NCBI RefSeq assembly: GCF_014905175.1
Contig: NC_057793.1
Coordinates: 9,548,001-9,612,000 of the forward strand
Direction: 5' to 3'
DNA: 64,000 nucleotides
Source of the DNA: Aphidius gifuensis
Lineage: Eukaryota > Arthropoda > Insecta > Hymenoptera > Braconidae
Positions 1-10,849 of this stretch are shown piece after piece. The notes under the pieces are model-generated. The model did not search any database and was not told the DNA's origin. It worked only from the letters and a program-made list of their open reading frames with translations. Position numbers and translations under genes: made by a program. Position 1 is the stretch's first letter. Each line of letters begins with the position of its first letter.

Positions 1-45
1 ATTAAATATAAATTTAATATATTTTTTCCACTTGGGTTATTATAA
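1..45. mobile_element. End of a CACTTGGG palindromic MITE, cut by the window edge
   Basis: The bases leading to TTTTTTCCACTTGGG at about 25-40 match the right terminus of the palindromic element at 5948-6416 (TTTTTTTCACTTGGGG), preceded by the same TAAATTTAATATA-type AT sequence. Only the end lies inside the window, so the rest cannot be judged. Confidence 0.4.
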
Positions 46-99
46 TATACAATTATCATTTCGACATTTTCTTAATTTTATATTCTCTAAAGATTTTCA

Positions 100-345
100 A
101 ACAGCGTTAAATCAGTCTATAACATTCCACTATTTTTGATTTTTCAAGCTCGGATTAAATATGTTGTCAAGTTTATTTTGTATATGAGCTTTTTCAAAAT
201 AATATTACTATTTGAAATAATACTAATAAACTATTTTTTTTTTTCTCAGGTACTATTAAGCTTGGATCAACCTTGGTGGAGCTGCATTAATTCATTTGTA
301 TTTTTTAACTTTGGCTGGACAAAAAATAATTGATTCAAGTTCAGA
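100..345 (+). pseudogene. Odorant receptor relic (exons 6-7 only)
   Basis: This stretch copies the sixth and seventh coding exons, and the intron between them, of the intact odorant receptor at 1623-3606. Positions 104-150 match 2906-2955 (encoding SVYNIPLF), and 250-341 match 3088-3205 after a splice acceptor ...TTTCTCAG. About 33 bases coding for the part around AMRFFMNAAC are missing from the second exon, and the first exon loses similarity after about 45 bases. The relic stops where a foldback element begins (about 346). No upstream exons lie inside the window, so they could lie to the left. It is most simply a dead tandem duplicate of the neighbouring receptor; function is not expected. 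Confidence 0.7.
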
Positions 346-925
346 ATTGAGGGTCCGGATTCTAGAAAGGCCTGAGCGCTCGGAGCTGGATAAATGCAGC
401 GCTGTGAACTAGTGAAATTTAGAAAAAATAAAATTTAGAAAATTGAAATAAAAAAAATATCACCTCATTGAGAAAGATAAGAGGGACATTTTTTTTCAAA
501 TAAACGTTTTTCTAAAATTATTAATTAACTAAATAAAAAATAAAAATGAAAAAAATTTACGGCTAAATTTTATTTTTTTTATTAAATATAACACATCATA
601 ATTTTCTGGAATATTATTGAATCATTTTGAAATTTTAAATACATATTAAGTACAGTATAGCGATGCATTCAGTAATAATAGAAATTTGATTTGCGTTTAT
701 TGTTTATTTATAGGAAATTTTTATTTAATACGCGACAAAAACTACGTTTCTTGCACTTTGACGCAAAAAAGTATCGAGGAAATTCCATGACCGAAATAAT
801 TTTGAGTGACAACTTTGTTTATTTGTATGTCATGAAGTTTTCCTGAAAATTTCAGCTTTTTCTGTCAATAAATAAAAAAGATATTGATTTAACAACAAAT
901 TGGGCGCCTTCCCTGCCGTTTTCTC
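346..925. mobile_element. Degenerate single arm of the GAGCGCTCG foldback element
   Basis: It starts TTGAGGGTCCGGATTC with GAGCGCTCGGAG about 30 bases in, like the copies at 50417 and 55107 (TTGAGGGTCTGGATGC ... GAGCGCTCGAAG). Later landmarks are in the same order: a TTTTTTTTCAAATAAACG tract, a GCACTTTGACGCAAAAAAGT-type motif, and AACAACAAATTGGGCG near the centre of the palindrome. No open reading frame is evident. It abuts the receptor relic. The right boundary is approximate. Confidence 0.55.
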
Positions 926-1622
926 AATAATTAACAAATGCGAGTATTCGCGCTGTCGTTTTGGTGTGAGCACTTGTTGAAAACGGTATTGAAATATTAT
1001 TGTCATTCATGACAATAATTATCTGTTAAATAAAAGTTTAAAAAAAATTAAAATATATATTTTAATCAAATAAAATTAATTATTATTTCTTTTTTGTAAA
1101 ACTAATAATTATTTACGTCAAAGTAAGTTTTTTGTAAATTAGATTAACAACAATTAAAAAACTGGTCAGAATAATGATATCGTTTTGTTTTTAAAATATA
1201 ATACAAAATATATTATTTTTGAGCAGCGCAAGTTTTTAATTTTTACTTTACAATAACAAAGTTTGAATGAAAACTAAAGTCAAGTTTTATATTTCAGACA
1301 AATATTACATTCTAAAAGTTAAAACATAAAAGCTACTTTTTCTTAGAGACAATATCGATTTTATTATACTTTGTAATTCAAAAAAAGACATACAACACAA
1401 ACGCTAACGTATAATTATAAAATCAATTTATTTGAAGCTTGTATCGCAGCACATGTCAGGAGGGTGAAATAACACATGTTTTATTACTTTGATGTTTTTA
1501 TTTTTTTTTACAAAGAGAATATCTAATTATTACAATGAAATTTATTACAATTTTTTCGTGTATATTTGGAAAAAAAATACGACAATTGAAGTTTTAAACC
1601 TTTCAAAGCAAGTACTAGGGAC
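926..1622. other. AT-rich upstream region of the odorant receptor
   Basis: Nothing coding is seen. The sequence is AT-rich with several homopolymers and presumably contains the promoter of the odorant receptor that starts at 1623. No convincing TATA or initiator could be singled out. Confidence 0.4.
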
Positions 1623-3606
1623 ATGGTTTTTTTTGATAACAAAAACTGGCTACTCACAAAAGTATTATTATCTGTGGTAGGAGCGTGGCCTTTTCAGTCA
1701 CAACAAACGCGAATTGTTTTAGGTTTTTCAAGTATTTTGATTATTTTGAGTCTTTTAATTCCTGAAGTATAATTGATTCATTTATTTTGATTTCTATATA
1801 CATATATTAAAAAAAATTGAAGACTAAAATAAAGCCAACAATATTATAAAATTTTCTTGTAGATATTTGGGTTAATTAAAGAAAGGCAAAATTCAAGTAC
1901 TGTTATTGAATGTGCGACAATTATGATGTTACACGTAGCAATGTTGGTATATTTAACTCATGTTCTTTTAAATCATAAGAAGGTAAAATAAACGTAATAA
2001 AATTTCAAATAAAAAATAAATTTAAATAAAAACAAATAAAAAACGAAACAACTTTAGATGAAACAATTACTTATGGAAATTGAACAATTCTGGAATTCAA
2101 CATTATTAAAAAATGAAATATGTATTTTGGAAAAATTAACATTGGCAAATAGAAAATTTACACATTCATATATTTGTAAGTCTTATCTTTATATATTTGT
2201 CTATGAAACTTTTTTTTTTTTTAAATCTATATATGAAGTATAGATAATAACTTTGCATTAATATCAAGGGTTTGTACTCGTATCCACGGTATTATTTGCT
2301 TCCTTACCAATTATACCAAAAATTATGGATATAATAGTGCCTTTAAATGAATCACGACCAACAATTTTTATATATCAATCTGAATATTTTATTGATCCAA
2401 TTAAATATGAAAATTTAATATTTATTCATTCTTATATTGGTACAATGTATCCAACAATAGTATTAGTTGGATATGATTCATTATATTCAAATTTAGCTCA
2501 ACACAGTAGTTGTATGTTTGAGATCATCAGGTGATATATTGATCGTTTTTATTTATAATATAATATTCAAATTAACTTTTTAAATATTTGACAATAACCG
2601 GTAGAAAACTCGTAGATAATATGCAGAAAATATCAAAATTAAAAAATTTTTTTTAATCAAAACATTTTATGTTCTAGCAATCACGTAAAGAATACTCAAC
2701 TTGCTGATAAAAATATTTACGGTGATGATAATTCATTATCACAATATGATTATGATGCAATTTTTTATATAGATTGTATTCAACGACACCGAGTTGCTCA
2801 AAAGTAAATAAACATACATTACTGTAATTAAATATTTTAATTTTACTCGGAAGAAAATATTTACGATTGCGATATTATAATTTAATTTTATAGGTTTACA
2901 AGCACTATAAAATCAGTTTATAACATTCCACTATTTTTCATGCTTTTTCTAAATATGATAGCAGTGAGTCTAGCTGGTTGTCAAGTTCAGAACATTTTTT
3001 ATATATGAGCATCTTTAAAATAATATTCTTATATATCAAGAATAATACTAATCATTATGATTATTTATTTTCTTTATTACATCTTAGGTACTACTAACTT
3101 CGGATCAACCAAGTCAAGCAATGAGATTTTTCATGAATGCTGCATGTGCATTGATTCATTTGTATTTTTTAAGTTGGGTCGGTCAAAAAGTAATTGATTC
3201 TAGCTCAAAGTTGTATCAATCAATGCAAGTTTTCAATTTTATTATTCTCAACAACAATAATATAACATGTATATACAATCTATTTTATAACTTAATTAAT
3301 TTTTATATATTGAATAATACTTTAGATACCAAAGTGAATGGTACCAAGCAAATAACACAACTCAAAAGTTTTTAATAATATTTATGATGGCTTGTCGCGA
3401 ACCATGTAATTTAACTGCCGGAAAATTATGGATTCTGTCGAGTGAAAATTTTACAGTGGTATTTATCGATCTCATTTTTTTATAAACAAAATGAAAATCC
3501 TGAAAAAACTCATTAGTAATGCGATGATATATTATTTGAAAAAATAAAATTTCAGGTTCTCAAAACGGCCGTTTCGTGCTTTACTTTATTTCGTTCAACA
3601 CAATAA
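1623..3606 (+). CDS. Odorant receptor (insect 7tm_6 family), nine exons, complete
   Basis: Coding exons read as 1623-1766, 1863-1982, 2058-2175, 2269-2530, 2678-2803, 2894-2984, 3088-3209, 3326-3458 and 3556-3606, giving 388 residues, a normal length for this family. The family is recognised from the N-terminal pattern (NKNWLLTKVLLSVVGAWP), the middle region ending in FYIDCIQRHRVAQK, and the C-terminal run SSSKYQSEWYQ then a VLKTAVSCFTLFRSTQ ending, which corresponds to the conserved seventh-helix motif. Insect ORs are seven-helix ligand-gated channel subunits with the N terminus inside the cell; they tune olfactory neurons and work with Orco. The last base of exon 7 is set by frame: only the donor GTTGTA at 3210 joins in frame to the next exon. 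Exon 8 could end three bases earlier. A dead copy of exons 6-7 lies just upstream, so this was part of a tandem array. No stop or frameshift was seen. The ligand is unknown. Confidence 0.88.
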
Positions 3607-4051
3607 TAATGACCGCTAATATAATTACTAATTATAACAATTTCATTAGAGGCTCAAGCAGTTAATTACAATGACTCCAAATATATTTGAACATGATTAA
3701 TTAATGTATAGAGTCAGATTTTCCGAGCATTCATTATTGTAATAATGTACTGATAAATATCTGTTGTTAAAAAAATATATATATATATATCATATGAGAT
3801 AATATAATAGTAGTACGAGGATTTAATTTTCAAATCAAGTTTTAAATCTGTCCCATATTTTCCCTCATTTTATGTTTTTCAACAATTCTATTGTTTTTTT
3901 TTTTCCCTACTTTTGAGTCTTGTTAAAATCGGTATATTGGAATTAAAGAATTATATATACATTACACATATAATTTCAAAAATAATTTTCGATCTATTTG
4001 TATAAAATAAAAAAAAACTTATCGACTCGAAAACACTGAATTGTTAATTTT
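3607..4051. other. Downstream of the odorant receptor, no gene seen
   Basis: AT-rich sequence with a short (AT)n run at about 3774-3792. It probably includes the receptor 3' UTR. No coding frame, RNA gene or clear repeat was recognised. Confidence 0.4.
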
Positions 4052-5287
4052 TAGTGTTTTTTGAGATAAAACGAGAAGTCCTGAATCGAATTGGCTTGTG
4101 AGATGCTCATTTTCTTTATTTTTTTTGGCCAAAAGCAATGGTCATATTTATTTCCAATTTTGGGGCCTTATTGGATTTAATATGCCCATTTTTGGACATG
4201 GCCTAATTCCAAATATTGACGGATCAATTCCGGTAATGTTTTAATCGACGACGCTTCATCTGTAGACTCTACGATATTTTTTTCAAATTTTTCGGTCGTT
4301 TATTTTTTTTTTTATTCAACGATATGTAGTGTCACAAACTGTTTTTTTACAATATTTTTTGAACCGCTGAACCGAATTAGTCAATGTTAAAACAAATTTA
4401 GGTTTTTTTTTTTCCAAAAACAGATATGATATTTTTTTTTACTTTTTAGGCCTTATTAGATTTAATATGCCCATTTTTGGACATGGCCCAATTCCAAATA
4501 TTGACCGATCAATTCCGGCAATGTTTTAATCGACGACGCTTCATCTGTAGAGTCTACAATATTTTTTTCGAATTTTTCGGTCGTTTATTTTTTTTTTTAT
4601 TCAACGATATGTAGTGTCACAAACTGTTTTTTTACAATATTTTTTGAACCGCTGAACCGAATTACTCAATGTTAAAACAAATTTAAGTTTTTTATTTTTT
4701 TCCAAAAACAGATTTGATATTTTTTTTTACTTTTTAGGCCTTATTAGATTTAATATGCCTATTTTTGAACATGGCCCAATTCCAAATATTGACCGATCAA
4801 TTTCGGCAATGTTTTAATCGACGACGCTTCATCTGTAGAGTCTACAATATTTTTTTCGAATTTTTCAGTGGTTTATTTTTTTTTTTATTCAACGATATGT
4901 AGTGTCACAAATTGTTTTTTCGCGATATTTTTTGAACCGCTGAACCAAATTACTCAATGTTAAAACAAATTTAGGTTTTTTTCCAAAACGGGCCTTGATA
5001 TTTTTTTTTTACTTTTTGGGCCTTATTAGATTTAATATGCCCATTTTTGGACATGGCCCAATTCCAAATATTGACCGATCAATTCCGGCAATGTTTTAAT
5101 CGACGACGCTTCGTCTGTAGACTCTACGATATTTTTTTCAAATTTTTCGATCGTTTATTTTTTTTTTTATTTAACGATATGTAGTGTCTCAAACTGTTTT
5201 TATACAATATTTTTGTAAACAGCAAGAAAAAAAAATAAAAATCCTACGGAACACTTAGGGTGCACCTTGGGGAACTTGACTATCTTT
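4052..5287. mobile_element. Non-autonomous element with ~285-bp internal tandem repeats (copy A)
   Basis: The interior holds 3.7 direct repeats of about 285 bp (starts near 4164, 4449, 4737, 5019), each with GGCCTTATTAGATTTAATAT, an AATATTGACCGATCAATTCC-type stretch and CGACGACGCTTC. The right end reads TCCTACGGAACACTTAGGG then GTGCACCTTGGGGAACTTG. The same end, in reverse, begins the element at 43401-44653, which contains the same repeat unit. The left end here is degraded (AGTGTTTTTTGAG instead of AGTGTTCCGTAGGA), but the adjoining AATCGAATTGGCTT is shared with the other copy. No transposase reading frame is present. Confidence 0.75.
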
Positions 5288-5698
5288 TTTTATTCTATAA
5301 TTTAAATGTATGTTTAATAATCCAATCCTAATAATGTTAATGTTTAAAATTATTTGTCTACTGAAGACAATATTATGTTTGCAACAAAGTATAGGTATAT
5401 GTAGGTATATATATTATTTGATATGCATAAATTAAAATGTACTATAATGCTACCTTGGACATGTCTGCACATGATGCATCATGTGGTAACTATTGGAATA
5501 TTTTAAGTTTAGTTAATCATTATTATATGATTTAGTTATTTATTGATGATTCTAGTTATATCAATGATACTAATGCTTAATTATTGATGATAATAATTAT
5601 ATTCAAAATATACAAGTTAATATTTAAAAGCAGCTAATAATTATAATTACAAGCAAATGTATATTTTATTAAATGATTCATAATTATTCAATTTTTTT
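5288..5698. other. AT-rich spacer
   Basis: No gene or distinct repeat is recognised between the tandem-repeat element and the acetyltransferase-like relic, apart from simple AT-rich sequence. Confidence 0.35.
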
Positions 5699-5815
5699 TC
5701 AACTCATTATTTTATTTTTCGTTCTGATAATTTATCAACAAGCCGAGCTTTAGAATTTTATAAAAGTGTTGGACTTTATGATTTTAATTTAATAAAATTG
5801 CACTTTGTTTATTGA
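5699..5815 (+). pseudogene. Fragment like the C-terminal part of a spermidine/spermine-type GNAT acetyltransferase
   Basis: One frame reads STHYFIFRSDNLSTSRALEF followed by YKSVGLYDFN and ends in a stop at 5813-5815. The pattern 'N..(S/A)..FYK..G..D' is typical of the acetyl-CoA-binding end of diamine acetyltransferase (SSAT) and related GNAT proteins. About 38 codons remain, with no start and no upstream catalytic core recognised nearby, so this is taken as a relic. An internal exon of a gene whose other exons were missed is possible but less likely. Identity comes from a short motif only. Confidence 0.35.
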
Positions 5816-5947
5816 TTGTTTATCTTACTTGTTATTTTTTACTTTGTAGGGGTATTTTGACTTCTGGAAAGGTAAAGAATATTTTTTCGCACTTCATTAA
5901 ATTTAAAGTATTGAATTAACTAATTAATTAATTTTTTTTTGACACAT

Positions 5948-6416
5948 GTCCCGTCCCAAGTGAAAAACATATATTTATTGAAAATATAAAATAAATTTAA
6001 TTTATATTTAAAATATATGTGAATGTAATTAATGTTTTAAAAAATATAAATTAAATTAAATTTACATGTAATTTACATTTAATTTATATATAATCGATAT
6101 TCTATATAAAAAGTAAATGTATTTTATATTTTTTCAAAACATAAAATAAATTTACTTGAAATTTTTTTTTTTTGACATTGCAAAAAAAAAAATTTGGATA
6201 TACCTACTTCAAATTTAATTTATATTTTTTGAAAATATGAAATAAATTTACTTTTTGTATAGATACCGATTATATATGAATTAAATGTAAATTACATGTA
6301 AATTTAATTTAATTTATATTTTTTAAAACATTAATTAAATTTAATTCACATATATTTTAAATATAAATTAAACTTATTTTATATTTCTAATAAATATATT
6401 TTTTTCACTTGGGGTC
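5948..6416. mobile_element. Palindromic MITE with CCCAAGTGAAAAA termini
   Basis: The left arm begins CCCAAGTGAAAAACATATAT and the right arm ends with its near reverse complement, ATATATTTTTTTCACTTGGGG. The arms of about 200 bp match through AAATATATGTGAATGTAATT, ATATAAATTAAATTAAATTT and the TACATGTAATTTACAT motif. Between them is a short A/T-rich spacer near 6160-6200. No coding capacity. Part of another copy is at the start of the window. Confidence 0.75.
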
Positions 6417-6590
6417 GAGGAAATATTTCTCAAACTTTCTCCACTTTTTCAAAAATGATCCATGGCTGGAAAAATTTATAAAACTTACTCCATCTTTTTT
6501 TCCACCATTTCTCCAACCATGGGACCATGTCTCATTTTCGTAAAAAGGTGGAGAAATGTCGGAGAAATATTTTCGCTAGGGATGTAACAC
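6417..6590. mobile_element. Small degenerate GGAGAAAT inverted-repeat element
   Basis: It begins TCGAGGAAATATTTCTC and ends GGAGAAATATTTTCGCTAGG, an imperfect inverted repeat. The interior contains repeated TTTCTCCA/GGAGAAAT words. The ends resemble the CCCTGGTGAAAATATTTCTC termini of the larger element at 55753-56613. It directly abuts the palindromic MITE on its left. Confidence 0.5.
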
Positions 6591-7279
6591 TACCAGAAAG
6601 TGAACAGGGGATACAATATTAGTTATATTCAAATTTTTTAGCAATAACAAAAGTACAGGTAAAAACTTTATATACAGTATATTAAAAAAATTATTTATGT
6701 TGAATAAAAATGGAAAATCTGTGTCATATAGTATACATATAAGTGGTGCTTTGTTGAATTATAGCTCAAGGTCAATAATTTTTATATTTAAATCAGGTAA
6801 AGGCATACCAATTAAATAAAAGAAAATTTGATGAAGGATTATATAAGTATTTACTGATGACTATTTTTAAACCATTAAAAAAGTCCAAATGCACATTAAA
6901 TTTTCATAGATATTGTATCTGTATTGGGTGTATGGCACATGCAAGTGGTAAATCAGGTCTTATTATGCCTATTATTTTTTTCGAATTTCTCCAATTTTGT
7001 ATAGAATTGCAGAAAAATCGGAGAAATCATTTTCGCCCGGACAAGTTCATCTATTATGATTGCTCGATTTATATCAAGAAGACTAGAGAAAATTATTCTT
7101 GTATATTATTTACTACATTCACCAGCAGATTTTAAAATAAGTGGCGTATTTTATTTTTCTGAAATACATGTTACAGAGGTCAACTTATCTAACGTCACAG
7201 AAAAAAACATTATTCTATTATTTTTCAATTCGCTATGTTATATTGTTTCCGATCAAAGTTCAACTACTCGTGTCAATTG
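6591..7279 (+). pseudogene. Unrecognised broken coding sequence interrupted by a GGAGAAAT insertion
   Basis: Overlapping frames at 6857-7135 and 7056-7280 look weakly coding. The first reads KRKFDEGLYKYLLMTIFK upstream of IGCMAHASGKSG; the second reads IARFISRRLEKIILVYYLLH then SPADFKISGVFYFSE and ends at 7280. They are separated by about 90 bp (6967-7045) with an inverted GAATTTCTCC ... GGAGAAATCATTTTCGCCC insert of the same type as 6417-6590. LLHSPADFKISGVFYF faintly recalls the pre-seventh-helix region of insect gustatory receptors, but no TY....QF motif follows. I do not recognise the family with confidence. Confidence 0.25.
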
Positions 7280-7280
7280 A

Positions 7281-8040
7281 AATCTTAGGGTAATTACAAA
7301 TTTAATTATTTATATTTTTCATTTTTAATTACTACATACATATTTACAATAATTTATTTTATAATTTCACAGACGATTTGATATATTTCAATCTTATTTA
7401 TTAACATTGGAAAAATTATATAAACAACCTTTATAATTATGATAAAAAAATTAATCAAAATCTTTGTATAATTCTTTTATTTTTATTTTTCTTTATCTGT
7501 TAAAATTATTTTATAATGTTAAAACTGTCGAATCCTAATGAAATAGAATAATAACAATTCAACAAATATTTAAAAATAAAAATAAATTTGTATAAATAAT
7601 AAATAAATAAAAAATAAAATTTGTAAATTTATTGATTAATTTATTAAAAACTATTTCATATTAAATATTATTTATTTAAATTTAAAAAATGACTAGAATG
7701 TTTTGTACCAATAATCTAATTAAGATTTATTTTTTTTTTAAATAAATGCAGATAAATAATTACATTTTTTTTTTACATGAAAAAATATAACTAGATAACG
7801 TTGCTTCTGATTGCCACAACGTTTGACTCAAATTAAATTAAAATTTTTTAAATTGATGACACAATACTTGATAAATAAATTTATGGAATGATAACCCCAC
7901 CTTAAATCTCAATCAAGCTCTTCCATTCATCAACTATACATAAATTAATTATATTGTTTTTTTTTTCATAAAAAAATCTACTATATAATTTTTTGGAATA
8001 TTTGTTTTTTTTTTTTTTTAAAGCGCCATGAGTCATCACA
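7281..8040. other. AT-rich intergenic stretch, nothing recognised
   Basis: Long A/T homopolymers and no coding frame or structured RNA recognised. It ends near a possible promoter for the next gene: ACTATATAAAT at about 8047-8057, then TCAGC about 25 bases downstream and a potential splice donor GTAAGTA at about 8119 that could close a 5' untranslated exon. Confidence 0.3.
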
Positions 8041-8929
8041 CACATACTATATAAATTTATTTTTGTGTGTCAGCTTCTCTAGGCAGCTGTATTTTTTTTT
8101 TTTTCCTCACTATTCAGTGTAAGTACCATTCGCAGCTACAAATCCAAACCATCAACAACTTTTCTCCCGCGTTTAAATTTTATTAAATTATATCTATAAT
8201 AAAAATAAACTTAAAAAATTATTATTTCAACTCAATAATAATAATTAATCAAATTGAAATTAACAAGTGGTTTATACATATTTTGAATTAAGATTAAAAA
8301 AAATAATCAATGTCAATTATGTCGAATATTAATTGACCAAATAATACCAAGTGTTTCGATTATTTTGTTGATAAAAAATTACTTGGATTACAATTTACAA
8401 AAGGTATATTTTTTATTTTTTTTTTCAATAATTTCTTTATTATTTAATTAATTATATAACGAATAGAATTTTTGATATTATAGAATAGTAAACAAATAAA
8501 CATAACGGTAATAAAATTAAATGTCCAAAAAAAAAAAAAAACATTCGGATTTCGGCTATGTTGTTTGCATGTATACACGTGTCTATGAGACATATATATA
8601 CATATATATATATTTTTTTTTTCAATTCTAAAATTCGTTGCCATATGTTTTTAGAAAAGACATAAAAATTTTACCATTTAAAAATTCATCACAATAGTTA
8701 TTCATCGCTGTTAGAAATATTTTTTTTTTCTAAGCATGCAACCTTGAAGCCTAGAAAATATATAAAGGTGTCAACAATTTTGTTTAAATATGATAAAAAA
8801 AAAAAGTATGTTATGTAATTTTTACATACAATTTATAATCTTTATGATATTCGAATGTTTATTTAGGTGATTGAAATTCATGTTACATTAATAAATATTA
8901 TATACATTTTATTTTTACAGATATCAATA

Positions 8930-9613
8930 ATGTCAGTTGAAAATAATAAATTATCTAGCAGTAGTAATGAGTGTCCTTATCCAAAAGAGTCACCAAATTT
9001 ATCATTATTTCCAAAACAATTGGATTTGCTTAATGAGGATAATTATTCTTCAACTGGTACTCGTACCTTACCACAAGTTCCAAGTCTTATTCGTCAAACA
9101 CCAGGATGGGTTGATCATGTTGTCAATTCATCAGCATCAAGTACAACTGTTGGACAAAATTTAAATCTACCACAAGTATGTTTTTTATCAAGTTCTTTTT
9201 TGTTTATAAAACTTGTCTGTTTTTTGTATGTTTATTTTTTTAAATTTATTTACTTAGAGGGTTGAATCAGATGAGGCACCACCACCGTCTTATGAACAAA
9301 TTATGCAGCCTTCAATATCAAACATTGGTACATCACCTTTTTCTTCAAATTCACATCTTCAAACTAATTGTAAATATAATTATTAATTTAATATTTATAT
9401 CAAATTGATATTTTTCATAATTTATTTATTTTTATTTTGTATTTTACAGACTCAAGAAGAATAATATCAGAGCATCATAATTCAAATATTGAAAATACAC
9501 AAATTGGTGTTGATTATGTTGATACTGTTAATCTTTGTTTTGGTACTGTTATTAGTATGTTTTTTATTTGTGTTGTTTTATTTGCCATGTATCAATTATT
9601 ATCATATAGATAG
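8930..9613 (+). CDS. Small tail-anchored protein with a PPxY motif
   Basis: Three coding exons, 8930-9175, 9258-9369 and 9450-9613, give 173 residues. The start follows a splice acceptor (TTTTTACAG at 8912-8920), so a 5' untranslated exon lies upstream, possibly near 8075-8118. The first 120 residues are Ser/Pro/Asn-rich and hydrophilic. The motif APPPSYEQIM, at about residue 88, fits the PPxY consensus bound by WW domains of Nedd4-family ubiquitin ligases. The last ~25 residues (VNLCFGTVISMFFICVVLFA then MYQLLSYR) form a single membrane segment with a very short basic tail, so a tail-anchored or type III single-span topology is expected. No catalytic motif or known family was recognised. Frame and splice sites are consistent, so the gene is probably real; adaptor or trafficking roles are inference. 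Confidence 0.7.
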
Positions 9614-10849
9614 ATATAAATCGAAATTATTTAAATTTTTACTAATTAAAAAATATTTATAATAATCAGTATTATCTACGTCTACGATAATGTGGTTTAT
9701 TTTTACTATCTGTTTAAATTTACAATCAAATTTTGTAGCTTTTTTTTTAATTACAACAGACAGAATGATATTTACTTGACAAAGATTTAAAAAATATTAA
9801 ATATCACAGTTTATGGAATAATTTATTTGGTTTAAAATTCAATTGGACTGAAATTGCCTTAATTTTTTCTTTAACTTAATGTTGTATACTTATCAAAGTG
9901 GCACCAGTTGTTACACATAAAAATTAATATTTTTTTATTTATTTAAAAATAGTTTTTGGTAAAAAATAATTTATAAAACTTGAAATATTAAAGTTTATCA
10001 ATATTTTCTTGATAATAGTAATAAATATATATTAATGAAAAATCATCATTAAATTTAATTTCTATTTCAACTGCTTGATAATATTTTTAAACTATTTTAG
10101 AATTTTCAAAAAGTCAAAACGTATATTTTATAAATATAAAATACTTGTTGAACCAAGTGTCATGATAAATAATTAATAAATATATTTTTTGATCAATAAA
10201 AATTGTTATTTTTTTTTTGTTTTATATTATTTACTGGAATATATATTTCAATCATTCACAAAATTAAACTTTTAGTATTAAACTGGTACTTTCTTGGTGT
10301 ACCAGATGCTTTGGAATTTTTTTGATGATATTTTTCTACAATCTAAAAGCATCTGTCCTCAAACTGTCAAGAGTTGATTTCATATAATTAATAATATAAA
10401 TCATTCATTTAAAAGAAAAAAAAACCATTGATTTTTTATCAAGTTTTATATCATTTTACAATTTAATAATAATAATAGTTTAGATATGTCACAAAAAGAC
10501 CAAGAGTATCATGTATTATTGCAATATATACTTATCTGAATTTAGACATGTTGATGCATTTATTTTCATTTATAATTAGCAAATTTAATTAAATAAATCA
10601 AGTGTACATAAATTAATAAGAGTGGACAATTTGAAGCAAATAATCATTCTGATTGATAAGACAAAAAACGTTGGTTAAATAAATTAACTAAAAAACTTTA
10701 TCTAAATTTTATATGAAAAAAATAAAATTAACAGATTTGACTGATTAAAAAAACAAGGGTCTCAACGAGGCGAACATATTAAATAAATAGACACTACTCA
10801 TGATTATATAAGGTTTTTAAATATATTTTCCAATCAATTACATACAAAA
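9614..10849. other. 3' UTR and intergenic sequence between the PPxY gene and RpL14
   Basis: AT-rich, with no coding frame. It contains one 10-bp perfect hairpin, CAGATGCTTT (about 10305) with AAAGCATCTG (about 10346), around a ~32-nt loop. The stem is too short to call a microRNA precursor. Confidence 0.35.

Noticed and set aside
10295..10360. Hairpin CAGATGCTTT/AAAGCATCTG as a microRNA precursor
   Set aside because: Only 10 paired bases around a ~32-nt loop and no match to a known insect microRNA; precursors need a stem of over 20 bp.
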